This document shows, piece after piece, positions 1 to 5,471 of a stretch of 6,242 nt of DNA. Every line of letters starts with the position of its first letter. The first letter of the stretch is position 1. The DNA is from Methylococcaceae bacterium (GTDB lineage Bacteria > Pseudomonadota > Gammaproteobacteria > Methylococcales > Methylococcaceae), in NCBI GenBank assembly GCA_028678445.1, contig JAJRDJ010000503.1:1-6242 (forward strand), given 5' to 3'. The notes beneath the pieces were generated by a model. That model was not told where the DNA came from. It did not search any database and saw only the letters and a list, made by a program, of their open reading frames with translations. Made by a program: the position numbers and the translations under genes.

Positions 1-1
1 A

Positions 2-454
2 CAGCGGCACCCCGCCCAGCACCTGCAAACACAGTCACAGCGCCTTGACGAACTGGAAGCCCGGCTCCGGCGGGGAGTGCGGTACCAGTTTGGGCAGCTC
101 GACCGCCGGCTGCGAAACCAGGAAGCCCGTATGCTCAGGCTGCGCCAAGATCAGCGCATCGCGCTGCTTTCGGTCCGCTGCGAGCAGTTCGGCCAGCGAC
201 TGGGCGCTGCCCTGCAGCGGCAAGTCGAGCATGCCCGCCATCAACTGGCGCGGGCCTCGCAGGAACTCCAGGCCGTCAGCCCGCTGGCAACCCTGGCGCG
301 CGGGTACAGCATCACCACCCGGGCAGACACGCTCGACATTCTCTGTTCCTGGCGCGAGGCGCCACCTGGCACCCGGATTGCCACCCGCCTGACCGATGGC
401 ACGCTGGTCAGCAGCGTCGAATCGGCGAGACCGGAATCGCCTGACCAAGACTGA
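2..454 (+). CDS. xseA: Exodeoxyribonuclease VII large subunit, C-terminal part (5' end outside window)
   Basis: This open frame enters from the left edge and ends at TGA 452-454, giving 150 residues of the C-terminus. XseA forms exonuclease VII with XseB, a cytoplasmic nuclease that degrades single-stranded DNA from both ends into short oligonucleotides during repair. The first ~85 residues are rich in Arg, Gln, Glu and Leu (for example LRNQEARMLRLRQDQRI). They look like the long helical coiled-coil region that binds XseB copies. From fragment residue 91 comes AVSPLATLARGYSI, the hallmark near the end of the family, followed by the small beta-rich tail (GTRIATRLTDGTLVSSVES). The N-terminal OB fold and the catalytic core lie outside the window. 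An internal GTG at 77 could be taken as a start, but the homology continues upstream of it, so the gene is cut by the edge and not truncated. I am confident of the family. Confidence 0.93.
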   Translation, partial: QRHPAQHLQTQSQRLDELEARLRRGVRYQFGQLDRRLRNQEARMLRLRQDQRIALLSVRCEQFGQRLGAALQRQVEHARHQLARASQELQAVSPLATLARGYSITTRADTLDILCSWREAPPGTRIATRLTDGTLVSSVESARPESPDQD

Positions 455-472
455 GGAAGGAAGGTCCCGATA

Positions 473-501
473 TCGACATTCCGCCCCCCGCTCGGCATAA
501 T
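473..501 (+). promoter_or_regulatory. Candidate sigma-70 promoter for the NTF2-like/GNAT/nitrilase operon
   Basis: A -35-like TCGACA (473-478) and a -10-like CATAAT (496-501) each match the consensus at five of six positions and are separated by exactly 17 bases. They lie in the 120-base gap between xseA and the gene starting at 575. Transcription would start near 508, giving a leader of about 67 bases. No terminator with a T-run was seen after xseA, so readthrough from xseA is also possible. The call rests on sequence pattern only. Confidence 0.5.
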
Positions 502-574
502 GCGCCGCTGTTTTTGCCCCGGACACCGGACCGCGACACCCCCCTGATACCCCAAACAAGCACGGGAAATAACG

Positions 575-982
575 ATGAACCAAGCCAGCCAGACCCTCAT
601 CCAGAACTATTACGCGGCCTTCAACGCCGGCGACATGGATACCTTCCTGAACCTGTTGACGGACGATGTCGTGCATGACATCAACCAGGGTCAGCGCGAA
701 ACCGGCAAGGCGGCGTTTCGGGCGTTCATGGAGCGCATGAATCGTAACTACAAGGAAGAACTGGTGGACATGGTCATCATGAGCAGCGAGGACGGCCGGC
801 GCGCCGCCGCCGAGTTCGTGGTGCTGGGTGAATATCTGGTTACCGACGAGGGGCTGCCGGTGGCCAAGGGTCAGAAATACCGGCTGCCGGCGGGCGCGTT
901 CTTTGAGATCCGTGACGGCAAAGTGGCCCGCATCACCAATTACTACAACCTCGAAGACTGGATCGCTCAGGTCAGCGCCTGA
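575..982 (+). CDS. NTF2-like / ketosteroid isomerase-related protein (SnoaL-like fold)
   Basis: This 135-residue protein belongs to the NTF2-like superfamily of cone-shaped alpha+beta barrels, and it resembles the proteobacterial ketosteroid-isomerase-related family of the same length. It starts with the typical helix and loop (LIQNYYAAFNAGDMDTFLNLLTDD, residues 8-31), continues with V-x-HDINQG (33-39), and has a barrel strand carrying AGAFFEIRDGKVARITNYYN near 106-125. There is no signal peptide or membrane segment, so it is probably cytoplasmic. Family members with this fold include isomerases, cyclases and binding proteins, and the substrate here cannot be read from the sequence; steroid metabolism is not implied. 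The ATG at 575 is preceded by a weak GGGAAA purine stretch. The gene is 15 bases from the GNAT gene and likely cotranscribed with it. The fold is sure, the activity unknown. Confidence 0.85.
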   Translation: MNQASQTLIQNYYAAFNAGDMDTFLNLLTDDVVHDINQGQRETGKAAFRAFMERMNRNYKEELVDMVIMSSEDGRRAAAEFVVLGEYLVTDEGLPVAKGQKYRLPAGAFFEIRDGKVARITNYYNLEDWIAQVSA

Positions 983-997
983 GCCACCGGCCCGATC

Positions 998-1612
998 ATG
1001 AGCACTCCACTTACCATCCGGCGTTTCAGCGGCAGCGACCCGGCGCTCAAGGCCTACCTGCCCGACCTCGCCCGGCTGCGAATCCGGATTTTCCGGGAAT
1101 TTCCTTACCTCTACGACGGCACCGCCGAGTATGAGGAGAAGTATCTTGAAACCTACACGAAATGCCCGGAGAGCATCGTCGTGCTGGTACAGGACGGCGA
1201 CACCGTAGTCGGCGCCACAACGGGACTCCCCTTGGACGCCGAGACCCCGGAATTCCAGAAACCTTTCCTGGAGCAGGGCTACGATCCCGCCCGCATCTTT
1301 TACTGCGCCGAATCCGTGCTGTTGCCGGCGTATCGCGGCCGGGGCATCTACCCGCAGTTTTTCGCGGAACGCGAAGGACATGCCCGTGCGCTTGGCCGCT
1401 TCGATCTCTGCTGCTTCTGCTGCGTTCAGCGCCCCGAGAATCATCCCCTCCGGCCTGCCGACTACATCCCGCTGGACCGCATCTGGAGCAAATTCGGCTA
1501 TGTCCGGCACCCGGAGCTGGCCACGACCTACGACTGGAAGGACGTGGATGCAGCGGAAGAAACCCCGAAGCCCATGGTGTTCTGGCTGAAATCCCTCAAG
1601 GAGGCGGCCTGA
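998..1612 (+). CDS. GNAT family N-acetyltransferase (RimI-like partner of a class 12 nitrilase)
   Basis: This 204-residue protein has the GNAT fold, which moves an acyl group from acyl-CoA to an amine. A beta strand (SIVVLVQDGDTVVGATTGLPL, about 59-79) is followed by AESVLLPAYRGRGIYPQFF (about 104-122). There, RGRGIY at 113-118 is the acetyl-CoA pyrophosphate-binding motif A (Q/R-x-x-G-x-G/A type). A Cys-rich strand, FDLCCFCCVQRPENHP, follows, and the C-terminus (PMVFWLKSL) resembles the last strand of these enzymes. No membrane segment is seen. The stop codon overlaps the start of the nitrilase gene by one base (TGATG). In other bacteria a RimI-like GNAT domain is fused in front of a nitrilase of this class, so the two probably act on the same metabolite. 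The acceptor is unknown. The start lacks a clear ribosome-binding site. Confidence 0.87.
   Translation: MSTPLTIRRFSGSDPALKAYLPDLARLRIRIFREFPYLYDGTAEYEEKYLETYTKCPESIVVLVQDGDTVVGATTGLPLDAETPEFQKPFLEQGYDPARIFYCAESVLLPAYRGRGIYPQFFAEREGHARALGRFDLCCFCCVQRPENHPLRPADYIPLDRIWSKFGYVRHPELATTYDWKDVDAAEETPKPMVFWLKSLKEAA
1598..1604 (+). promoter_or_regulatory. Shine-Dalgarno site of the nitrilase gene, inside the GNAT 3' end
   Basis: AAGGAGG is a near-perfect match to the anti-Shine-Dalgarno sequence. It lies seven bases before ATG 1612 and within the last codons of the GNAT gene. It fixes the nitrilase start at 1612, although the same frame stays open upstream to 1162. It also indicates translational coupling across the TGATG junction. 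Confidence 0.8.
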
Positions 1613-2499
1613 TGACCTCGGCATTCCGCATCGCCGCAGCGCAATATGACATCGGCACACTGGGCAGCTGGGCCGCATACGAGGAAAAAATCCGCCGTTG
1701 GGTCGAGGACGCCGTCACGGCCGGTTCCAAGCTGCTGGTCTTTCCGGAATACTTCAGCATGGAGCTGGTGTCACTCTTCCCGGGCGACATACAACAGTCA
1801 CTCTCCCGCCAGCTGGATGCCCTGCAGGCCTTGCTACCCAACTTCGAGCACCTTTTTCGCGAGCAAGCCCGCCTCCACGGCGTTTACATCGTCGCCGGCA
1901 CGTATCCTGTCCGTCAGCCGGAGGGCAGCTACCATAACCGCGCCTTCCTGTATCGGCCGGATGGCCGGACGGACTGGCAGGACAAGCTGCAAATGACGCG
2001 CTTCGAAAATGAACATTGGTTCATCACTCCGGGCGATGAGATCAAAGTCTTCGATACGGAGCTCGGCCGTATCGGCATCAACATCTGCTACGACAGCGAA
2101 TTCCCTTTGATCGCCCGCCAGCAGGTGGAAGCCGGGGCCGACCTGATTTTGGTACCAAGCTGCACCGACACCCTGGCTGGCTACTGGCGGGTGCGTATTG
2201 GCTGTCAGGCACGCGCGCTGGAGAATCAGTGCTATGTCGTGCAATCGCCGACCGTGGGGTATGCCCCCTGGTCCGAAGCGCTCGATGTCAACATCGGTGC
2301 GGCGGCCGTGTATACGCCGGTCGACTACGGCTTTCCCGATAACGGCGTACTGGCCATTGGGGATCCGAACATCACACAATGGGTGTTCGCGGATATCGAC
2401 ACCGCCGCGATCGCCCACATCCGCAAAACCGGGCAGGTCTTCAATTACCGGGACTGGCCCGGGCAGTTTCGCTGTCTGTCCACCACTTCCTCGGCCTGA
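1612..2499 (+). CDS. Carbon-nitrogen hydrolase (nitrilase superfamily, RimI-associated class 12 type)
   Basis: This 295-residue amidohydrolase has the complete Glu-Lys-Cys triad of the nitrilase superfamily: Glu46 in LLVFPEYF, Lys125 in QDKLQMTRFE and the nucleophile Cys159 in GINICYDSEFP. Glu134 in ENEHWF fits the second conserved glutamate. Such enzymes hydrolyse amides, N-carbamoyl groups or, rarely, nitriles through a thioester on the cysteine. The length is normal for a single-domain member. The stretch VPSCTDTLAGYWRVRIGCQA (about 181-200) and the EALDVNIGAAAVYTP region resemble the poorly characterised group that often carries an N-terminal RimI-type GNAT domain. Here the acetyltransferase is the separate upstream gene, overlapping by one base. 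The start at 1612 is chosen for its strong Shine-Dalgarno site and because the reading frame upstream lies within the GNAT gene. The substrate is unknown, and true nitrile hydrolysis is unlikely. Confidence 0.9.
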   Translation: MTSAFRIAAAQYDIGTLGSWAAYEEKIRRWVEDAVTAGSKLLVFPEYFSMELVSLFPGDIQQSLSRQLDALQALLPNFEHLFREQARLHGVYIVAGTYPVRQPEGSYHNRAFLYRPDGRTDWQDKLQMTRFENEHWFITPGDEIKVFDTELGRIGINICYDSEFPLIARQQVEAGADLILVPSCTDTLAGYWRVRIGCQARALENQCYVVQSPTVGYAPWSEALDVNIGAAAVYTPVDYGFPDNGVLAIGDPNITQWVFADIDTAAIAHIRKTGQVFNYRDWPGQFRCLSTTSSA

Positions 2500-2547
2500 T
2501 CCCCTCAACCCTGCCCTTTCACCACCACAACAGGCTGCCCAGCGCCC

Positions 2548-4152
2548 ATGCGATCACCCACCAACCGGGTTCAACTGTTCGATACCACGCTGCGCGATGG
2601 CAGCCAGACCGCCGGCATCAATTTCTCTGCCGAGGACAAGGTACGCATCGCCGAGCGCCTCGCGGAATTCGGAATCGGCTGGATCGAGGGCGGCTGGCCA
2701 GGCGCGAGCCCGAAGGACACCCAGTTCTTTGAGTTGTTGCGCAAGCGCCGATGGCCGAGTACCCGGCTGGTCGCCTTCGGCAGCATGGCAAGGCCCGGCC
2801 AGATCGCGAGCGAGGACACCGGACTCCGCCACCTGGCAAAAAGCGGCGCCGATGCCGCCTGCGTCTTCGGTAAAAGCTGGGACCTGCATGTCACCAAAGC
2901 GCTAAGCATCGGTCTGCCGGAGAATCTGGACCTGATCCATGATTCGGTCGCCTGTCTGAAAGAGCGGTTGCCGACGGTTTTTTTTGACGCCGAACACTTT
3001 TTCGACGGTTACCGCGACAACCCGGAATATGCGCTCGAAGCTCTGAAAGCTGCCCATGCGGCGGGCGCGGACGGGCTGGTGCTATGCGATACCAACGGCG
3101 GCAATATCCCCTTCACCGTGTCGCAGGTGGTAACCGAGGTCATCCGGCAGTTTCCGGACACCATCATCGGCATCCACGCCCACAATGACTGCGAGCTTGC
3201 GGTCGCCAACTCGGTAGCCGCCGCCCGCGTCGGAGCCGGCATGGTGCAGGGCACGATCAACGGCATCGGCGAGCGGTGCGGTAACGCCAACCTGGTCTCC
3301 ATCATTCCCATCCTGCAACTCAAGATGGGCATCGACTGCGGCATCGACGCGGAACATCTCAAGCAGCTGGGCTCGCTATCCCGCTTCGTCAATGAAATGG
3401 CCAACCGCCTGCCCTGGCAGCATCAGCCCTTCGTCGGCCACAATGCCTTTGCCCACAAGGGCGGCATTCACGCCTCGGCGGTGCGGAAGGATTCGCGGCT
3501 CTACGAACACATCGACCCTGAACTGGTCGGCAATGTCCGGCAAATTCTGGTCTCCGACCAGGCCGGAAAAAGCACTGTCCACCTTAAAATGGCGGAAATG
3601 GGCCTTGACGCCGGGCTGGATGCCAACGACCCCGCCGTGAAAAAAGCCATTCAACATGTCAAGGAGCTGGAAAACCGGGGGTTTGCCTACGAGGGCGCGG
3701 AAGCTTCCTTCCAGTTACTGCTGCTGAAAGCCATGGACCGGTTCCGGCCATTTTTCGAGCTGGAAAGCTTTCGGGTGATCGACGAAAAACAGGGGCATGA
3801 GCTGGAACCCGTGTCCGAGGTATCCGTGACCCTGCGGGTGGGCCCGCACATCACCACCACAATGGCGCGCGGGAACGGGCCGGTCAATGCCATGGATAAT
3901 GCCCTCCGCCAGGCGCTGCTGCCGTTTTATCCTGGCCTCGCCAGCATGCGCCTGACCGACTTCAAAGTGCGTGTGCTCACCACCCAGCAAGCCACTCGGG
4001 CCACGGTGCGGGTACTCATCGAATCCACCGACGGCCATGCGAAATGGGGAACCGTGGGCGTATCGGCCAATATGGTCGACGCCAGTTACCAGGCGCTGGC
4101 GGACGCCGTGCAATACAAGCTGATCATCGACAAGGCCGAGCCGCCCGTTTGA
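2548..4152 (+). CDS. cimA: (R)-citramalate synthase
   Basis: This 534-residue enzyme condenses acetyl-CoA with pyruvate to (R)-citramalate, the first step of the threonine-independent route to 2-oxobutanoate and isoleucine. It is a DRE-TIM metallolyase: residues ~8-280 form the catalytic barrel with FDTTLRDGSQ (11-20, with Arg16 and Asp17), the metal-binding pair His210 and His212 in IHAHNDCE, and the glycine-rich NGIGERCGNANL from 238. The motif INFSAEDKVRIAERLAEFGI followed by IEGGWPGASPKD is typical of the citramalate synthase branch (Geobacter/Leptospira type), where isopropylmalate synthases differ. GHNAFAHKGGIHASAV (~305-320) is the conserved linker motif, and ~390-530 is the LeuA-type allosteric dimerisation domain, which usually senses the end product. 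The ATG at 2548 sits right before the conserved core. No good ribosome-binding site precedes it, and it follows the nitrilase by 48 bases. A homocitrate or isopropylmalate role is less likely. Confidence 0.92.
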   Translation: MRSPTNRVQLFDTTLRDGSQTAGINFSAEDKVRIAERLAEFGIGWIEGGWPGASPKDTQFFELLRKRRWPSTRLVAFGSMARPGQIASEDTGLRHLAKSGADAACVFGKSWDLHVTKALSIGLPENLDLIHDSVACLKERLPTVFFDAEHFFDGYRDNPEYALEALKAAHAAGADGLVLCDTNGGNIPFTVSQVVTEVIRQFPDTIIGIHAHNDCELAVANSVAAARVGAGMVQGTINGIGERCGNANLVSIIPILQLKMGIDCGIDAEHLKQLGSLSRFVNEMANRLPWQHQPFVGHNAFAHKGGIHASAVRKDSRLYEHIDPELVGNVRQILVSDQAGKSTVHLKMAEMGLDAGLDANDPAVKKAIQHVKELENRGFAYEGAEASFQLLLLKAMDRFRPFFELESFRVIDEKQGHELEPVSEVSVTLRVGPHITTTMARGNGPVNAMDNALRQALLPFYPGLASMRLTDFKVRVLTTQQATRATVRVLIESTDGHAKWGTVGVSANMVDASYQALADAVQYKLIIDKAEPPV

Positions 4153-4291
4153 CCGGTTCACGTCGGAACCAGAACCCGGGCTCATTCCGCGTTATTGCAT
4201 GCCCTCCCACCACCGGAAAAGCTGGCATTTCCAGCCCCAGAGAGGTTCTCACGGTGGACTGAAGCCCCTGAATCGACCCACCTCCAGCGTG

Positions 4292-4320
4292 TTGCTTTCA
4301 GAAAATCCGCCACGTATACT
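4292..4320 (+). promoter_or_regulatory. Candidate distal promoter (P1) of pqqA
   Basis: TTGCTT (4292-4297) and TATACT (4315-4320) are separated by 17 bases. The -10 matches the consensus at five of six positions and the -35 at three. Transcription would begin near 4327, giving a leader of about 56 bases that contains the upstream copy of the repeat at 4330-4347. The spacing is ideal and the local AT content fits a promoter, but the call is by pattern only. Confidence 0.45.
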
Positions 4321-4331
4321 TCTTTGTGAGC

Positions 4332-4358
4332 TTGTAAAAGCGGGGCTACCCTTATACT
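4332..4358 (+). promoter_or_regulatory. Candidate proximal promoter (P2) of pqqA
   Basis: A second TATACT hexamer (4353-4358) lies 38 bases after the first. The best -35-like element, TTGTAA (4332-4337), leaves only a 15-base spacer, so this promoter would be weak or dependent on an activator. Transcription would start near 4365, leaving a leader of about 18 bases with the ribosome-binding site and excluding the repeat at 4330-4347. Confidence 0.3.
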
Positions 4359-4368
4359 AACCAACCTT

Positions 4369-4374
4369 AGGAGG
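4369..4374 (+). promoter_or_regulatory. Strong Shine-Dalgarno site of pqqA
   Basis: AGGAGG lies eight bases before ATG 4383, an optimal site and spacing. It decides the start of this very short gene and predicts high translation. It is the only strong site in the pqq part of the window; pqqB has no recognisable one. Confidence 0.85.
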
Positions 4375-4382
4375 ATGACTGA

Positions 4383-4457
4383 ATGAGATGGGAAAAACCA
4401 AGTTATAACGACATGCGTTTCGGCTTTGAAGTGACCATGTACATTTACAACCGTTAA
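4383..4457 (+). CDS. pqqA: PQQ precursor peptide PqqA (24 residues)
   Basis: This small gene encodes the ribosomally made peptide from which the redox cofactor pyrroloquinoline quinone is cut and built. The peptide begins MRWEKPSYNDMRFG and carries the diagnostic core FEVTMY, with Glu16 and Tyr20 in the canonical positions; these two residues supply all carbons and nitrogens of PQQ. The tail is IYNR. The length of 24 is the family standard. In the known pathway PqqD presents the peptide to the radical-SAM enzyme PqqE, which joins Glu16 to Tyr20; proteolysis, PqqB and PqqC follow. A strong ribosome-binding site precedes it and two hairpins follow, the first overlapping the last codons and the stop. 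It heads the operon pqqA-B-C-D. PQQ serves periplasmic alcohol or sugar dehydrogenases, none of which lies in the window. Confidence 0.97.
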   Translation: MRWEKPSYNDMRFGFEVTMYIYNR

Positions 4458-4471
4458 TCAACGGCTTGTAA
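4445..4471 (+). promoter_or_regulatory. RNA hairpin spanning the pqqA stop codon
   Basis: TTACAACCGTT (4445-4455) pairs with AACGG-C-TTGTAA (4460-4471), leaving one bulged C (4465) and the four-base loop AATC. The eleven base pairs include the last codons of pqqA and part of the stop. There is no T-run, so this is more likely a 3'-end protecting or processing structure than a terminator. Confidence 0.6.
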
Positions 4472-4475
4472 CCGG

Positions 4476-4510
4476 AACGGGGCTCCACAGAAATGTCGAG
4501 CCCCGTTTTT
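4476..4510 (+). terminator. Intrinsic terminator or attenuator between pqqA and pqqB
   Basis: AACGGGGCTC (4476-4485) pairs perfectly with GAGCCCCGTT (4498-4507), and a run of five T ends at 4510. Inside the loop, ACA (4487-4489) can pair with TGT (4494-4496) around GAAA, a GNRA-type tetraloop, extending the stem past one C-C mismatch. The structure ends about 38 bases before pqqB. It would end most transcripts after pqqA and let some read on into pqqB, C and D, matching the excess of pqqA transcript known from other PQQ producers. Confidence 0.82.
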
Positions 4511-4547
4511 CATTTCCGGCACATGATTCCTTACCTTCACTGAACCC

Positions 4548-5462
4548 ATGAAAATCAGAGTCCTCGGCGCCGGCGCGGGCGGCGGCTTCCCGCAGTGGAA
4601 CTGTAATTGCCACAACTGCTCCGGTGTTCGCAACGGGAGACTGAACGCCAAGACACGGACCCAATCATCCATTGCCGTCAGCAGCGATGGGGAACGCTGG
4701 GTGCTATTCAACGCCTCGCCGGATATCCGCACCCAACTCGAACATTTCCCGGCCTCGCATCCCAGGCACGGTATCCGCGACAGCGGCATCAAGGCCGTCA
4801 TCCTGATCGACAGCCAGATTGACCATACCACCGGCCTCTTGATGCTGCGGGAATCCACCCAGCCGCTGGAAATCTATTGCAGTGACATGGTCAAGCAGGA
4901 TTTGAGCACCGGCTTTCCCTTATTCACCATGCTGGCGCATTACTGCGGGATCAATCACCACCCGGTCCCGCTCGACGGCAGCGCCTTCATTGTTCCGGGC
5001 ATTGACGACCTGCGCTTCCACAGCCATTCCCTGAAAAGCAAGGCGCCGCCCTACTCCCCGCACCGGCACGACCCGCATAACGGCGACAATATCGGCGTGA
5101 TCATCGAGCAGATTTCCACCGGCAGGACCGTGTACTATGCGCCTGGCCTGGGCGAAATCGAGCCGCATGTGCAACAGGCGTTCGCGAAGGCTGAATGCAT
5201 CCTGGTCGACGGTACGTTCTGGCAACATGACGAGATGGAACGGGCGGGTATCTGCACCAAGCTGGCGCTCGAAATGGGCCATCTGCCGCAATCCGGACCC
5301 GGCGGCATGATCGAGCAGCTCTCGGCCGTAACGGATACCCGGAAAGTTTTGATTCATATCAACAACACCAACCCGATTCTGGATGAGGATTCACCCGAGC
5401 GGCAGCAATTGAACGCCGCCGGTATCGAAGTCGCCTATGATGGCCTGGAAATCAGCCTGTAA
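4548..5462 (+). CDS. pqqB: PQQ biosynthesis protein PqqB (metallo-beta-lactamase fold hydroxylase)
   Basis: This 304-residue protein matches PqqB over its whole length. The start MKIRVLGAGAGGGFPQWNCN is the family signature. Cys19, Cys21 and Cys24 in CNCHNC form the structural zinc site. The metal site of the metallo-beta-lactamase fold appears in its PqqB variant, SQIDHTTG (89-96, with Asp92 and His93). PHRHDPHNGDNIG (171-183), GTFWQHDEM (222-230), MGHLPQSGPGG (243-253) and LIHINNTNPIL (268-278) are further conserved loops. In Methylobacterium PqqB was shown to be an iron-dependent hydroxylase that adds oxygen to the tyrosine ring of the Glu-Tyr dipeptide, replacing the earlier idea of a PQQ carrier. 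No signal peptide is seen. No clear ribosome-binding site precedes ATG 4548, and an intrinsic terminator lies just upstream, so expression should be well below that of pqqA. Ten codons or fewer separate neighbours downstream, as in an operon. Confidence 0.97.
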   Translation: MKIRVLGAGAGGGFPQWNCNCHNCSGVRNGRLNAKTRTQSSIAVSSDGERWVLFNASPDIRTQLEHFPASHPRHGIRDSGIKAVILIDSQIDHTTGLLMLRESTQPLEIYCSDMVKQDLSTGFPLFTMLAHYCGINHHPVPLDGSAFIVPGIDDLRFHSHSLKSKAPPYSPHRHDPHNGDNIGVIIEQISTGRTVYYAPGLGEIEPHVQQAFAKAECILVDGTFWQHDEMERAGICTKLALEMGHLPQSGPGGMIEQLSAVTDTRKVLIHINNTNPILDEDSPERQQLNAAGIEVAYDGLEISL

Positions 5463-5471
5463 GAGGACCCC

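Larger units (their letters stand above)
4153..4382 (+). other. 230-base spacer between cimA and pqqA
   Basis: This is the longest stretch without a gene. Its left half shows only weak inverted repeats: GGTTC (4155-4159) can pair with GAACC (4166-4170) or, with a bulge, with GAACCCGG (4172-4179), and GCTGG (4221-4225) can pair with CCAGC (4231-4235). None is followed by a T-run on the + strand, so a terminator for cimA is not clear. The right half is more AT-rich and holds two promoter-like elements, one copy of a repeat shared with the region downstream of pqqA, and the pqqA ribosome-binding site. Short open frames here have no family resemblance and are not called. Confidence 0.7.
4330..4484 (+). 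repeat. Imperfect direct repeat flanking pqqA
   Basis: GCTTGTAA, three bases, then CGGGGCT (4330-4347) recurs after the gene as GCTTGTAA, six bases, then CGGGGCT (4464-4484). The two copies therefore match at 15 of their defined positions in the same order, with different spacers. The downstream copy supplies the right arm of the first hairpin (TTGTAA) and most of the left arm of the terminator (CGGGGCT). The upstream copy lies between the two candidate -10 elements. This could be a duplicated regulatory element or chance. Confidence 0.5.

Noticed and set aside
1162..1611. N-terminal extension of the nitrilase, in frame from 1162
   Set aside because: The extension is an out-of-frame reading of the GNAT gene, rich in Arg, Pro and Gly with no homology. 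The family core and a strong ribosome-binding site both point to 1612.
35..1678. Open frame of 547 codons on the minus strand, antisense to xseA, the NTF2-like and the GNAT genes
   Set aside because: Its translation has no recognisable domain. It lies antisense to three genes with clear family motifs, and long empty frames are common opposite GC-rich genes.
4153..4179. Possible cimA terminator hairpin (GGTTC with GAACC or GAACCCGG)
   Set aside because: The stems are short, the two pairings exclude each other, and no T-run follows, so it is mentioned only in the spacer entry.
4221..4235. GCTGG-CATTT-CCAGC hairpin with a T-run on the minus strand
   Set aside because: The stem is only five base pairs, and no minus-strand gene nearby would need a terminator.
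4182..4364. 60-codon minus-strand frame in the cimA-pqqA spacer
   Set aside because: There is no domain, no recognisable family, and it would cover the promoter-like elements of pqqA.
4375..4386. Three-codon frame ATG-ACT-GAA-TGA overlapping the pqqA start
   Set aside because: Its ATG lies immediately after the Shine-Dalgarno hexamer with no spacer, so initiation there is implausible. The site is correctly placed for pqqA at 4383.
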